Under the pieces are notes generated by a model. It searched no databases. It was given only the letters and a program-made list of their open reading frames with translations, and was not told the DNA's origin. Made by a program: the position numbers and the translations under genes. A stretch of 64,000 nt of DNA from Ruegeria meonggei (lineage in GTDB: Bacteria; Pseudomonadota; Alphaproteobacteria; Rhodobacterales; Rhodobacteraceae): contig NZ_FWFP01000005.1 of assembly GCF_900172215.1 (NCBI RefSeq), positions 339,938 through 403,937 of the forward strand, in the 5' to 3' direction. Positions within the stretch are counted from its first letter, which is position 1. The number at the start of each line of letters is the position of its first letter. This document shows, in pieces, positions 11,051 through 20,103 of the stretch.

Positions 11051-11485
11051 ATGACATATCTCGAAAATATTGCTCCGATCGAGGAGCTGAAGGCGCAGGC
11101 AAAACGATTGCGCGAAAAACTGCGGGCGGCAGACGTGTCGCTGTCCCATAGCGAGGCGCTGGAACTGGTGGCCCATCAGCACGGAGCCAAAGACTGGAAC
11201 ACGCTGCGCGCGCTGGCGGGCAACCGGATGCTCCTGCGTGTGGGTGACCGCGTCGAGGGGCGCTATCTGGGCCAACCCTTTAGCGCCGAGATCCGCGGCC
11301 TGACCATGTTAGGTGACGGTGCGCTTCGCCGTGTCACCCTGCAATTCGACGACCCCGTCGACGTGGTTCAGTTCGACAGCTTTTCAGCCTTTCGGCAGCG
11401 TGTCACGGGTGAGATTGGTTGGGATGGTCGATCCACGCGGTACACCTCGGATGGGCAGCCGCAATTGGTGGTGCGGCCCGCATAA
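11051..11485 (+). CDS. Glyoxalase-related domain protein
   Basis: 144 aa. The N-terminal half (IEELKAQAKRLREKL, then LSHSEALELVAHQHGAKDWNTLRA) is a short helical motif that I recognise as the 'glyoxalase-related protein' domain (PF20066), often found beside a glyoxalase domain. Here the rest (RVGDRVEGRYLGQPFSAEI...QFDDPVDVVQFDSFSAFRQRV) is a small beta-rich domain rather than a glyoxalase fold. The ATG at 11051 follows GAGGCAAGGC. Role unknown; cytoplasmic, no signal peptide. Confidence 0.75.
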   Translation: MTYLENIAPIEELKAQAKRLREKLRAADVSLSHSEALELVAHQHGAKDWNTLRALAGNRMLLRVGDRVEGRYLGQPFSAEIRGLTMLGDGALRRVTLQFDDPVDVVQFDSFSAFRQRVTGEIGWDGRSTRYTSDGQPQLVVRPA

Positions 11486-11488
11486 GAA

Positions 11489-11520
11489 AAGGGCGAGGCG
11501 CAATTCCGCGCTTCGCCCTT
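11489..11520. terminator. Bidirectional terminator
   Basis: Stem AAGGGCGAGGCGC (11489-11501) with GCGCTTCGCCCTT (11508-11520), one G-U pair, loop AATTCC. It separates the convergent ends of the genes stopping at 11485 (+) and 11544 (-). The minus-strand side is followed by TTTTCTTAT. Confidence 0.75.
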
Positions 11521-11543
11521 CACCATTTCGTCCGGAGGAAATG

Positions 11544-12983
11544 CTACTCAGCAGTCCAACCGCCGACGGCTTTGACTTCCAAAAAGTCCTCCAGGCCCCA
11601 AACGCCGCCTTCGCGCCCGTTGCCGGACTGTTTCATACCGCCAAAGGGCGAGCCGGCGCTGCGGGATTGGCCGTTCATTTCAACCATGCCCGACCGCAAC
11701 ACGCGCGCCATACGGTTGGCGCGATCACCATCCTGCGTCTGGACGTAGTTGGTTAGGCCATAGGGCGTGTCATTGGCGATCTCGACCGCCTCTTCTTCGG
11801 TATCAAACGGGATCATGGTCAAAACCGGGCCAAAGATTTCCTCGCGCGCGACGGTCATCTGGTTGTTGGCATCAGCAAAAACCGTAGGCCGTACGTAATA
11901 GCCTTTGTTCAGACCGTCCGGCCGCCCAGTGCCTCCGGCAACCAGCCGCGCACCTTCGTCGATACCCTTCTGGATCAGGCCCTGAATCTTGGTCCACTGC
12001 AATTCGTTTACAACCGGACCGATATGGCGCCCTTCTTCCATGGCCGAACCAACTGAGACCTTGTTGGCGACCTCTGCGGCGGTTTCGACGGCTTGGTCAT
12101 AAATCGGGCGCTGTACCAGCATCCGGCTGGGCGCGTTACAACTTTGGCCGGTGTTGTTCATCATATGAAGAACGCCACGTTTGACGGCCTTTTCGTCAGC
12201 ATCGGCAAAGACCACATTGGCACCTTTTCCGCCCAGCTCCAGATGGACCTTCTTCAGCGTATCCGCCGCCGCCTTGGAAATCGCCGTGCCGGCGCGGGTC
12301 GAGCCGGTGAAGCTAACCATATCCACGTCAGGATGCGCCGACAGTTGCGAGCCCACGCCCACACCGTCGCCATTCACCAGATTGAACACACCGGGTGGGA
12401 AACCTGCCTCATCCATCATCTCGGCAAAGATCATCGCGTTCAGAGGGCTTTGTTCGGACGGCTTCAGAACCATGGTGCAGCCCGCAATCGCCGCAGCACC
12501 AACCTTGAGCGTGATCTGATTCATCGGCCAGTTCCACGGGGTGATCAGGGCAGCAACGCCGACGGCCTCATGGATGATGCGGTCATTGGGGGCGTGATCG
12601 CCCAGCGGGCGCTCGAACGGAAACGCCTTGGCCGCGCGGATGAAATTCTTCAGGTGGTAATCACCAGCGCCCGACTGCTGGCTGCGCGCCATGTCAATCG
12701 GGGCGCCCATTTCCATCGACATGGCCTGCGCCAGATCCTCGGACCGGGTCTTGTAGATGTCGACCAGCTTTTCCACCCGTGCGATGCGGTCTTCGACAGG
12801 GGTGGCCATCCAACCGGGCAGCGCAGCCTTGGCTGCGGCAACAGCGGCATCCGTATCCGCCTGAGCCCCAAGTGAGATGATCGCACAGGGGTCTTCTGTG
12901 GATGGGTTGATCACTTCGAAGTCACTGGTGGTCAAAGGGTCAACCCATTGGCCGTCAATGTAGAAACTGCGCTTTTCGATCAT
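11544..12983 (-). CDS. Aldehyde dehydrogenase family protein
   Basis: 479 aa, the normal single-domain NAD(P)-dependent ALDH length. Landmarks in order: TPWNWPMNQITLK (about residue 150), FTGSTRAG in the Rossmann loop, the glutamate motif HLELGGKGANVVF, the nucleophile in NNTGQSCNAPSR (Cys about residue 287), and EEIFGPVLTMIPF. A ribosome site GGGAGGATA precedes the ATG at 12983. The substrate cannot be told. It stands alone and is divergent from the peroxiredoxin gene, which might fit an aldehyde/peroxide stress role, but that is speculation. Confidence 0.93.
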   Translation of the reverse strand: MIEKRSFYIDGQWVDPLTTSDFEVINPSTEDPCAIISLGAQADTDAAVAAAKAALPGWMATPVEDRIARVEKLVDIYKTRSEDLAQAMSMEMGAPIDMARSQQSGAGDYHLKNFIRAAKAFPFERPLGDHAPNDRIIHEAVGVAALITPWNWPMNQITLKVGAAAIAGCTMVLKPSEQSPLNAMIFAEMMDEAGFPPGVFNLVNGDGVGVGSQLSAHPDVDMVSFTGSTRAGTAISKAAADTLKKVHLELGGKGANVVFADADEKAVKRGVLHMMNNTGQSCNAPSRMLVQRPIYDQAVETAAEVANKVSVGSAMEEGRHIGPVVNELQWTKIQGLIQKGIDEGARLVAGGTGRPDGLNKGYYVRPTVFADANNQMTVAREEIFGPVLTMIPFDTEEEAVEIANDTPYGLTNYVQTQDGDRANRMARVLRSGMVEMNGQSRSAGSPFGGMKQSGNGREGGVWGLEDFLEVKAVGGWTAE

Positions 12984-13195
12984 GGCGTATCCTCCCGACC
13001 ATGGTGTCCGAAACTGGTTATCGGGGCCACTCTGTCACTCGGCCCTGGGCACGGCAAGGGGGGATATGATCAAATTCTCACCTGCCGGGCGTTCAGAAAA
13101 AATCATCATGTGAATTGCCGAGTGTTTAACTATTGCGCAAAGTGGTTAGGTTCACTGCACGCGACTCGGATTTTCAGAAGCAGAGGAGATGCACC

Positions 13196-13846
13196 ATGGG
13201 TTTACGCATCAACGATACGGTCCCGAATTTCACCGCTGAAACAGATCATGGAACCATCCAGTTCCACGACTGGATCGGCGACAGCTGGGCGATCCTGTTT
13301 TCGCACCCCAAGGATTTTACCCCCGTCTGCACGACCGAGTTTTCGGCCGTCGCCCAGTTGAGCGACGAATGGGCAGCCCGCAACACCAAGGTGCTTGGGG
13401 TTTCCGTCGACGGTGTCGAAGATCATAAGAAATGGAAGAAAGACATCGAAGCCTATGGCAATGCCAATCCCGGTTTTCCAATCATAGCGGATGACGGGCT
13501 GGCGGTTTCCAAAGCGTTCGACATGTTGCCCGCCGAGGCGTATCTGCCTGATGGCCGCACCCCGGCGGACAGTGCCACCGTGCGTTCTGTCTTTATCATT
13601 GGACCAGATAAGCAGCTGAAACTGTCGATGACTTACCCAATGACCGTAGGCCGGAACTTTGCCGAGATCCTACGGGCGCTGGATGGGTTGCAGATGTCGT
13701 CCAAAGGGGTGGCCACGCCGGCCAACTGGGTGCCGGGTGAAGATGTGATCATTCCGCCGGCCGTGTCGAACGAAGATGCCAAGGCGAAATTCGGCGAGTT
13801 TGAGACGATCTTTCCCTATTTGCGCAAGACCAAGGCGCCGTCCTAA
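13196..13846 (+). CDS. 1-Cys peroxiredoxin (Prx6 type)
   Basis: 216 aa. It reduces hydrogen peroxide and organic peroxides. The peroxidatic cysteine is Cys45 in FSHPKDFTPVCTTEF; the long C-terminal domain with MTYPMTVGRNFAEILRALD and IPPAVSNEDA is the Prx6 hallmark. No resolving cysteine is evident, so an outside thiol must recycle it. The ATG at 13196 follows AGAGGAGATG; the frame is open 21 codons upstream without a better start. Confidence 0.95.
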   Translation: MGLRINDTVPNFTAETDHGTIQFHDWIGDSWAILFSHPKDFTPVCTTEFSAVAQLSDEWAARNTKVLGVSVDGVEDHKKWKKDIEAYGNANPGFPIIADDGLAVSKAFDMLPAEAYLPDGRTPADSATVRSVFIIGPDKQLKLSMTYPMTVGRNFAEILRALDGLQMSSKGVATPANWVPGEDVIIPPAVSNEDAKAKFGEFETIFPYLRKTKAPS

Positions 13847-13859
13847 GGCGGGCCAGGTC

Positions 13860-13898
13860 GGGGGGCTGTCCGCCCCCCATCGCGCCTTTTGGCGCGAT
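13860..13898 (+). terminator. Tandem GC-rich hairpins after peroxiredoxin
   Basis: Two adjacent hairpins: GGGGGG (13860-13865)/CCCCCC (13873-13878), then ATCGCGCC (13879-13886), loop TTTT, GGCGCGAT (13891-13898). The following CCCCCTGAGGATATTTTCAG and CCAGATGAAG recall an intergenic element seen repeatedly in roseobacter genomes (from memory). Confidence 0.6.
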
Positions 13899-13915
13899 TC
13901 CCCCTGAGGATATTT

Positions 13916-14647
13916 TCAGCCAGATGAAGCAGGCGGGCGTTGTGGGTGCAGGTGCAGCTGTGCCCTGTAGATACCGCGTTTGATCTCGCGGGTCAGTTTG
14001 TCTGATAGCGGCGGTTTGGTCTGAATGGTCGAGCCGCCGATTTCACCCGCCACTTCCTGATTGCCGCTGCCTTGCAGGGCGTGGATGGGCTGGCCTGTGA
14101 TCCAGTGCATTTGCAGAAACGTGTCGACGGGCCGGTCGATTTGGTCGGTCGCGGCCAGAAGCCGTTCGGCGGCGCGGCGTCCGACCATCTGGCAGACGCA
14201 TTGCAGGCCGATCACCTTGGGCAGGATCAGGCGCAGGCCGTTTTCCTCGGCCAGCGTTTGGGCGGGCGCTTCGCGTTGTTTGACGGGGATTCGGATATAG
14301 TGATCGGGCGTCGCGATCGGAGCCAACAGATCCAGTGCTTGGGACATACGGGCGGGGTCGGTGCGCAGGTCGTCTTCGGTGATGATGGCCAGGTCAATGT
14401 CGTCATCGACCAGCTTGCGCCAGATCCGGCGGTGGCTTTCAAAGACGCCAATTTCAGCGGGGCGCAGGGCAAACGGATAATGCGGTCGGTGCAGGTTGCC
14501 TGGGTGCAGCTCGACTCCGGCGATCTGGTCCGGGTCGCGGCCATTTACGGCCTCAAACAATTCGGCATTGGGCAGGCCAGCGCAAAGCTGGTCGGCATTG
14601 GGCCTGCGGGCCGTACTTGAGGACATGTGGATGACAAAGGAACGCAT
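13916..14647 (-). CDS. Glycosyltransferase family 25 protein (LPS-type)
   Basis: 243 aa. It opens MRSFVIHMSSSTARRPNADQL, the usual start of GT25 enzymes, and carries GVFESHRRIWRKLV followed by the metal/nucleotide motif AIITEDDL (about residues 92-99). GT25 proteins transfer galactose or other sugars onto lipooligosaccharide or proteins; acceptor unknown. The ATG at 14647 was chosen from homologous starts; GGGGAC is a weak ribosome site. The C-terminus looks basic and unusual (RAQLHLHPQRPPASSG). Confidence 0.8.
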   Translation of the reverse strand: MRSFVIHMSSSTARRPNADQLCAGLPNAELFEAVNGRDPDQIAGVELHPGNLHRPHYPFALRPAEIGVFESHRRIWRKLVDDDIDLAIITEDDLRTDPARMSQALDLLAPIATPDHYIRIPVKQREAPAQTLAEENGLRLILPKVIGLQCVCQMVGRRAAERLLAATDQIDRPVDTFLQMHWITGQPIHALQGSGNQEVAGEIGGSTIQTKPPLSDKLTREIKRGIYRAQLHLHPQRPPASSG

Positions 14648-14718
14648 GTCCCCGTGCATAGAACACGGGAACATGCGGGGGAAGAGAAACCGGAAAGAAA
14701 CGCTTCCCCCATTTGGAA

Positions 14719-15414
14719 TCAGAAACCGTAGCGCAGGCCGACATTGACGCTGAACGCGTCGATATCGTCTTCCACAGTGCCAGTGGACGTGCCGTTCGGG
14801 GCCAGGCGCTGGGAGGAGACGTCGAAGGCGCGGGCATAGCGGGTGTCCAGTGTCAGGGCCAGGTTTGGGTCGATCTCATAGGCGACACCGGCGATGATCT
14901 GCGCCGCAAATGTGGTGTCGCTGTCATCCAGCGCCACGCCCGGACCGTAGGCAAAATCCAGATCCGAGTAGGTGGCCCCTACGCCCAGCCCAACATAAGG
15001 GGTGAATGCGCCGGTCTGTTTGAAGTCGACAAGCACGTTGGCAAACAGCGAAGTCTGTGTGATGTCGCCAGACACATTCGCCTCGCCCGCCGGGCCATTA
15101 CCCGAGAAATTGACGCTGTCGACGTCGCTGTCGCGATAGGACAACTCCAACTCGACCCTTGTGCCAAAGCGCTCGTTCGACCATTGCGGGATTTCGGTTC
15201 CGATTGCGACGCCCAAGCCAAAGCCTGCGTCAAAATCGGTATCCACGGATTGGGACGATCCGTTGACTGTTCCGCTAAAGTCGCTGCTCTGCAGCTGGCT
15301 GTATCCAGCAAAGCCCTGAATATACAGACCCTCTGACAGGCTTTGTGCGGCCAATGCCGATGCGCTGACCGTCAGGGCCGCCGAGGCGAGAATAAGACGC
15401 GTAACCATACCCAT
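14719..15414 (-). CDS. Outer-membrane beta-barrel protein (OmpW/porin-like small barrel)
   Basis: 231 aa. Signal peptide to about residue 22 (LILASAALTVSASALA-AQ), then alternating hydrophobic strands with aromatic girdles (GLYIQGFAGYSQLQ, FTPYVGLGVGATY, ITQTSLFANVLVDF) and the classical terminal phenylalanine in VGLRYGF, the outer-membrane insertion signal. This is the layout of eight-stranded barrels such as OmpA-like/OmpW proteins. No peptidoglycan-binding domain follows. Function within the envelope unknown. Confidence 0.85.
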   Translation of the reverse strand: MGMVTRLILASAALTVSASALAAQSLSEGLYIQGFAGYSQLQSSDFSGTVNGSSQSVDTDFDAGFGLGVAIGTEIPQWSNERFGTRVELELSYRDSDVDSVNFSGNGPAGEANVSGDITQTSLFANVLVDFKQTGAFTPYVGLGVGATYSDLDFAYGPGVALDDSDTTFAAQIIAGVAYEIDPNLALTLDTRYARAFDVSSQRLAPNGTSTGTVEDDIDAFSVNVGLRYGF

Positions 15415-15553
15415 GTCCTTTGTTCCGTGTTGGTATGACGCACATGTGGGCTGTCAGACTGCGAAGGGAAGGCGTGGGGCCTTCACTTTGAATCACGGGT
15501 ATTTAGGCCTGCGTGAATGAATAAATCGAGGAGGAAGCACAGCAAAAGGACAA

Positions 15554-16540
15554 TCAGGAAATCCTACGTCCTTTCGGTACACTCAGATCCTGTTGCAGCA
15601 TGTGGGCTTCGAACGCCTTCAGCACAGGAAGGGCGGTATCGCCATACTCGGACATATCCGATGCCAGCTCAGGGAACAGTTCAAAAAGTTCACGTTTGGT
15701 GTCACCGGACATGGCACCCATGCTTGTGTCGCCGGGAAAGAACGACTCGGACCATATGCCTTCGACATTCACCAATTCATGCCTGTCAAAAAGAATGTGG
15801 ATGTAGTCTGCACCCACTTCAGGGGAATCCTGCGTGATACTGCGATGGTTAACCAGCCCTTTGGCTGGAGCAAGCATCATATGGTGCGAATGCCACAGCT
15901 CTAACAGCGCGGAAGCGATCACAATGCGATGCTGCGGAGAAATCAACAGGTCGCGTTTGGGACGGTCATTGGAAAAGGTCCCGGCCCGAATACGTACTGG
16001 GCACAGGTGGGGGGCTCGTTTCAGCTCTGCCGCTGAAAGCCTGCGACGACCGATCCATTGAACAGGCTTACTGCTGCCGTCGCCGGTGACCACCTTGTCA
16101 CCCTGTTCAAGTGTCTCGATCTTCCGCCGCCCTGAGGGTGTAAGGATCAGCGAGCCTGCAGTGAAACAAACAAACGTTGGAAGAGTATCGTATTGAGAAG
16201 GGTTTGCGGTGACGATCGTGTTGTTGGTGTTTGCGATCGTATCGTTAACGCCGACCGTACCCTGGGTCACGACAATGTATTGAGGGTTCGAGAATTGAAG
16301 CAAGGTAAACGTAACCGGCTGTCCGTTCACATCTCCACTATAGGTCTCGAAGGTCTGAAAATTGGCAGAGTTACCCAAGCCGGGGATTGAGCTGACATCA
16401 AATTGTTGGCTTCCATCCGCGTCCGGATCTTCCAGGAAGTTGTCATCGTCGGTGATTGCTACCTGATAGGCATTCAGAACGGTAACATTAGTACTGCTTA
16501 GGGGGTCGACGTTTATTTCATAGACCGTAATGAACTTCAT
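15554..16540 (-). CDS. Hint-domain (hedgehog/intein-like) protein
   Basis: 328 aa. The N-terminal 125 residues are a Thr/Asn-rich, acidic, beta-type region. Then comes a Hint domain: [28 protein letters not shown] (about 127-154), [18 protein letters not shown] and the later [19 protein letters not shown]. This is the Hint_2 arrangement common in large secreted roseobacter proteins; here the N-terminal part is short. The cysteine that starts the Hint domain and the HR in SPQHRIVI are the residues needed for self-cleavage, so autoprocessing is possible but unproven. No signal peptide. Base composition is lower in GC than its neighbours at the N-terminal end. Confidence 0.85.
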   Translation of the reverse strand: MKFITVYEINVDPLSSTNVTVLNAYQVAITDDDNFLEDPDADGSQQFDVSSIPGLGNSANFQTFETYSGDVNGQPVTFTLLQFSNPQYIVVTQGTVGVNDTIANTNNTIVTANPSQYDTLPTFVCFTAGSLILTPSGRRKIETLEQGDKVVTGDGSSKPVQWIGRRRLSAAELKRAPHLCPVRIRAGTFSNDRPKRDLLISPQHRIVIASALLELWHSHHMMLAPAKGLVNHRSITQDSPEVGADYIHILFDRHELVNVEGIWSESFFPGDTSMGAMSGDTKRELFELFPELASDMSEYGDTALPVLKAFEAHMLQQDLSVPKGRRIS

Positions 16541-16660
16541 TGCATAATGCCGCCCTTAGGAACTCATGTAGAAATTCTTCAGGAAATGGTACACGTTATA
16601 GGCGAAAGTAGCCAAGAAAATAGATTTAAAGAAGAAACTCAACCTTATCCCGCACCCATA

Positions 16661-16688
16661 AAAAAACCCCGGTCGAAACCGGGGTTTT
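16661..16688 (-). terminator. Rho-independent terminator after pnp
   Basis: Stem AAAACCCCGGT (16663-16673) / ACCGGGGTTTT (16678-16688), four-base loop. On the minus strand a run of T follows (complement of the A-run from 16658). It lies 22 bp past the pnp stop. Confidence 0.9.
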
Positions 16689-16710
16689 CTGTTCGAAGGG
16701 ATGGGGCAGA

Positions 16711-18861
16711 TTACTCTGCGCCTTCCTCTTTCTTTTCTTTCTTCTCAGGAACGACCTCTTCGCCGGTTTCCTGATCGACAACCTTCATCGACAGGCGAAC
16801 CTTGCCGCGGTCGTCAAAGCCCAACAGCTTGACCTTTACTTCCTGACCTTCTTTCAGAACGTCTGAGGGATGGTTCAGGCGGCGGTTTTCGATCTGGGAT
16901 ACGTGGACCAGACCGTCGCGCTTGCCGAAAAAGTTCACGAAGGCGCCGAAATCAACGATTTTGACGACCTTACCGGTGTAAACCTGACCTTCTTCCGGCT
17001 CAGCCACGATCGAGTGGATCATGTCATAGGCCTTCTGGATCGATTCACCATCGGGCGAGGCGATCTTGATCACACCGTCGTCGTTGATGTCGACCTTGGC
17101 ACCGGATACTTCAACGATCTCACGGATCACCTTACCGCCCGAGCCGATCACTTCACGGATCTTGTCGGTGGGGATGTTCATGGTCTCGATGCGTGGCGCG
17201 TGGACCGAGAATTCGTTGGTCTCGGACAGGGCTTTGCCCATCTCAGCCAGGATGTGCATCCGGCCGTCCTTGGCTTGCGCCAGGGCTTTTTCCATGATCT
17301 CGGGTGTGATGCCCGCAACCTTGATGTCCATCTGCAGCGAGGTGATGCCGTTTTCGGTACCCGCGACCTTGAAGTCCATGTCGCCCAGGTGGTCTTCGTC
17401 ACCCAGAATGTCGGACAGGATGGCATAATCGCCGTCATCTTCCAGGATCAGACCCATGGCCACACCGGCAACCGCCGCTTTCAGCGGCACGCCTGCATCC
17501 ATCATCGACAGCGAGCCGCCGCAGACAGACGCCATCGAGGACGATCCGTTGGATTCAGTGATCTCGGATACGATACGGATCGTATAGGGGAAATCGGTGG
17601 CCGCAGGCAGAACCGCCTGCAACGCGCGCCATGCCAACTTGCCGTGGCCGATTTCACGACGACCAGGGCCCATGACCCGGCCAACTTCACCAACCGAGTA
17701 GGGAGGGAAGTTATAGTGCAGCAGGAAGTTCGATTTGAAGTTGCCATGCAGCGCGTCGATGAACTGTTCATCGTCACCGGTGCCCAGCGTGGTTACAGCC
17801 AGCGCCTGCGTTTCACCACGGGTGAACAGGGCCGAACCATGTGTGCGTGGCAGCATCGAGGTTTCCGCAACGATCCCGCGAATATCGGTGGTCGAACGAC
17901 CGTCGATCCGCTTGCCGCCTTTGACGACGTCACCGCGCAGAATGCCAGCTTCCAGCTTTTTCATGGCTGAACCGAGGTTGCCGTCTTCCAGCTGTTCTTC
18001 GCTCAGGGCTTCTTTGATCGCAACACGGGCTGCGGCAACAGCGGCGGTGCGCTCTTGCTTGTCAGTGATCGCGAATGCGGCGCGCATCTGCTCTTCACCG
18101 GCGGCTTTGACGGCCGCGGACAGCTCGGAATAGTCAGGCGCCTGGAAATCAAACGGCTCTTTCGCGGCGACTTCGGCCAGATCAATGATCAGGTCGATCA
18201 CCGGCTGAATCTGCTCGTGGGCGAATTTGACTGCGCCCAGCATTTCGGCCTCGGACAGTTCATAGGCTTCGGATTCAACCATCATCACGGCGTCTTTGGT
18301 CCCGGCAACAACCAGATCCAGGCGCTGTTCGGGGTTCAGGCGCAGGTCCTGCATGTCATCAACGGTTGGGTTCAGGACGTAATCGCCATCCTCAAAACCA
18401 ACGCGGCAACCAGCGATCGGGCCCATGAACGGCGCACCAGACAGGGTCAGCGCGGCGGATGCCGCGATCATCGCAACCATGTCAGGGTCGTTGACCAGAT
18501 CGTGGGACAGCACGGTGCACATCACCAGAACTTCGTTCTTGAAGCCGTCAACAAACAGCGGGCGGATCGGACGGTCGATCAGACGCGCGGTCAGCGTCTC
18601 TTTTTCGGTCGGGCGCGCCTCGCGCTTGAAAAAGCCGCCCGGAACTTTACCGGCAGCATAGTATTTTTCCTGATAGTGGACGGTCAGCGGGAAAAAGTCC
18701 TGACCGGGCTTTTGGGCGCGGGCAAAGGTCACGTTCGCCATGACGCTGGTTTCGCCCAGCGTGGCAATCACACTGCCGTCGGCCTGACGGGCAACCTTGC
18801 CTGTTTCCAGTGTCAGCGTCTCTTCGCCCCACTGGATAGATTTCTTTGTTACATCAAACAT
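16711..18861 (-). CDS. pnp: Polyribonucleotide nucleotidyltransferase (PNPase)
   Basis: 716 aa, standard length. PNPase degrades RNA 3' to 5' with phosphate and takes part in the RNA degradosome. Two RNase PH domains are visible (first: [28 protein letters not shown]; second: [22 protein letters not shown], with the catalytic-site [22 protein letters not shown]), then a KH domain with the GSGG loop ([11 protein letters not shown], about residue 560) and an S1 domain ([20 protein letters not shown]). The C-terminus is acidic/lysine-rich. Its leader holds a nested hairpin near the start codon. Confidence 0.98.
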   Translation of the reverse strand: MFDVTKKSIQWGEETLTLETGKVARQADGSVIATLGETSVMANVTFARAQKPGQDFFPLTVHYQEKYYAAGKVPGGFFKREARPTEKETLTARLIDRPIRPLFVDGFKNEVLVMCTVLSHDLVNDPDMVAMIAASAALTLSGAPFMGPIAGCRVGFEDGDYVLNPTVDDMQDLRLNPEQRLDLVVAGTKDAVMMVESEAYELSEAEMLGAVKFAHEQIQPVIDLIIDLAEVAAKEPFDFQAPDYSELSAAVKAAGEEQMRAAFAITDKQERTAAVAAARVAIKEALSEEQLEDGNLGSAMKKLEAGILRGDVVKGGKRIDGRSTTDIRGIVAETSMLPRTHGSALFTRGETQALAVTTLGTGDDEQFIDALHGNFKSNFLLHYNFPPYSVGEVGRVMGPGRREIGHGKLAWRALQAVLPAATDFPYTIRIVSEITESNGSSSMASVCGGSLSMMDAGVPLKAAVAGVAMGLILEDDGDYAILSDILGDEDHLGDMDFKVAGTENGITSLQMDIKVAGITPEIMEKALAQAKDGRMHILAEMGKALSETNEFSVHAPRIETMNIPTDKIREVIGSGGKVIREIVEVSGAKVDINDDGVIKIASPDGESIQKAYDMIHSIVAEPEEGQVYTGKVVKIVDFGAFVNFFGKRDGLVHVSQIENRRLNHPSDVLKEGQEVKVKLLGFDDRGKVRLSMKVVDQETGEEVVPEKKEKKEEGAE

Positions 18862-18876
18862 ATGCGTATCCTAGAA

Positions 18877-18905
18877 GGGAGCACTCCCGCCCCTGCGGGT
18901 CTCCC
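18877..18905 (-). promoter_or_regulatory. Nested hairpin in the pnp 5' leader
   Basis: Outer arms GGGAG (18877-18881) and CTCCC (18901-18905) enclose inner arms CCCGC (18886-18890) and GCGGG (18895-18899), with a four-base loop. It ends 15 nt before the pnp start codon, next to the ribosome-site bases AGGA. PNPase autoregulates through a leader stem-loop in enterobacteria; a similar role here is inference. Confidence 0.45.
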
Positions 18906-19056
18906 GTTTGCGTGGCGGCCCCATTGCCGCCGACCCCATTTTATCTTCCGTTGAAGTGCCGGGGTCATGGCACAACGTCTCAGATGCTGCGCGCATACAT
19001 GAGAACGGGCAGAAAGAAAAGGGGAACTGAGCGGGTCGGAAAATCAGCTGTCGCCC

Positions 19057-19959
19057 CTATTCTGTGAGGCTGCGCAACTGCTGCCACACCAGATCAATGG
19101 CCTGGTGTTCCTGTCCGGCTTTGCGGGCAGCACAGATGTTCCATGTGATCTGTGGTCGGGTTTCGATCAGCTTAACGGATCCCGCCGCAACAAGTTCGGC
19201 AAAGGTTTCCGGCATACCGCCAACAACAAGCCTGTCATCTTCCAACAAAGAAGTCAGAAAGGCGTAATCGTCGCTTTCGACCTGTGGCAAAACCCTGACC
19301 CTTTCTGCGGCCTCTTCGGTTCCACCCAGTGCCTGCGTCACCGCCGCGCGCCAATGTTTGTGCAAGTGAGGAGAGGCAAACGGGTGTGAAAACACTTCGT
19401 TCAAAGTCACACCGCCTGCCTTGTGCAATGGGTGCGAGACATGGGCGGCAAAAACCACAGCACGCTTTTCGAACATCATCAGTTCGATGTTCTCGGCCTC
19501 GGGTGTGTGAGTCAGGTCTCCGACATAGATATCGATCTCGTTGCTTTCCAGCATTTCAATCGGGGCTTGCCGGGCGTCGACCGCAATGCGAAAGCGCAGC
19601 TCAGGTGAAATCTGCAGCGCCTTGCGCAGAGCAGGTTTGATCAGCGTGCGCGGGGTCAGCGGCCCGCATCCGATATGCACGATCTGCCTGTTGTTTTCGC
19701 GGATATGGGCAATCTGTCGGTCGCAGGCGTGCATCTCGGTCTGCAGTTTGCGGGCCACCGGCAGGAATTCTGCGCCCTTACGTGTCAGGCCGCTGTTGCC
19801 GCGTTTGCGGTGAAACAGGGTAAACCCAACCTGCGCCTCGGCCATGGCCACATAACGCGACAGTGAGGCGTTCGAGACGCCCATCCGCCGGGCCGCGTCC
19901 TGGAAATTTCCGGTTTCCGCCAGAATCAGGACTGCGGAAAGGGGGTTTTCGCCCAGCAT
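19057..19959 (-). CDS. LysR-family transcriptional regulator (beside sulfatase)
   Basis: 300 aa. Winged HTH at the N-terminus (GNFQDAARRMGVSNASLSRYVAMAEAQVG) and an effector domain with IGCGPLTPRTLIKPALRKAL at the usual hinge position. It is divergent from the sulfatase gene (20104), with about 140 bp between them that contain an imperfect dyad (GTTTCACATT...AATGTAAAC, 19994-20019), a plausible LysR site. It is probably the regulator of the sulfatase, sensing a sulfate ester or its product, but the ligand is unknown. Confidence 0.88.
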   Translation of the reverse strand: MLGENPLSAVLILAETGNFQDAARRMGVSNASLSRYVAMAEAQVGFTLFHRKRGNSGLTRKGAEFLPVARKLQTEMHACDRQIAHIRENNRQIVHIGCGPLTPRTLIKPALRKALQISPELRFRIAVDARQAPIEMLESNEIDIYVGDLTHTPEAENIELMMFEKRAVVFAAHVSHPLHKAGGVTLNEVFSHPFASPHLHKHWRAAVTQALGGTEEAAERVRVLPQVESDDYAFLTSLLEDDRLVVGGMPETFAELVAAGSVKLIETRPQITWNICAARKAGQEHQAIDLVWQQLRSLTE

Positions 19960-19993
19960 TGTGTGACCTCAAATTTCAGTTTCGAACCTTTAC

Positions 19994-20019
19994 GTTTCAC
20001 ATTCTGCAAAAATGTAAAC
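19994..20019. promoter_or_regulatory. Imperfect dyad between LysR and sulfatase genes
   Basis: GTTTcACATT, seven bases, then AATGTaAAC: near-symmetrical arms of an A/T-rich dyad in the divergent promoter region, fitting a LysR binding site. No footprint-like spacing can be confirmed by eye. Confidence 0.35.
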
Positions 20020-20103
20020 CCAAGTTGCGATCTGGCCGGGGCACCCGCTAGGACATGGTAGATAAAGATGTGGCCCATTCCGGCATTCAGGAGAGCAAAA
20101 ACC

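Noticed and set aside
16870..17970. 366-codon plus-strand open frame across pnp
   Set aside because: Antisense shadow of PNPase; no start signal or domain.
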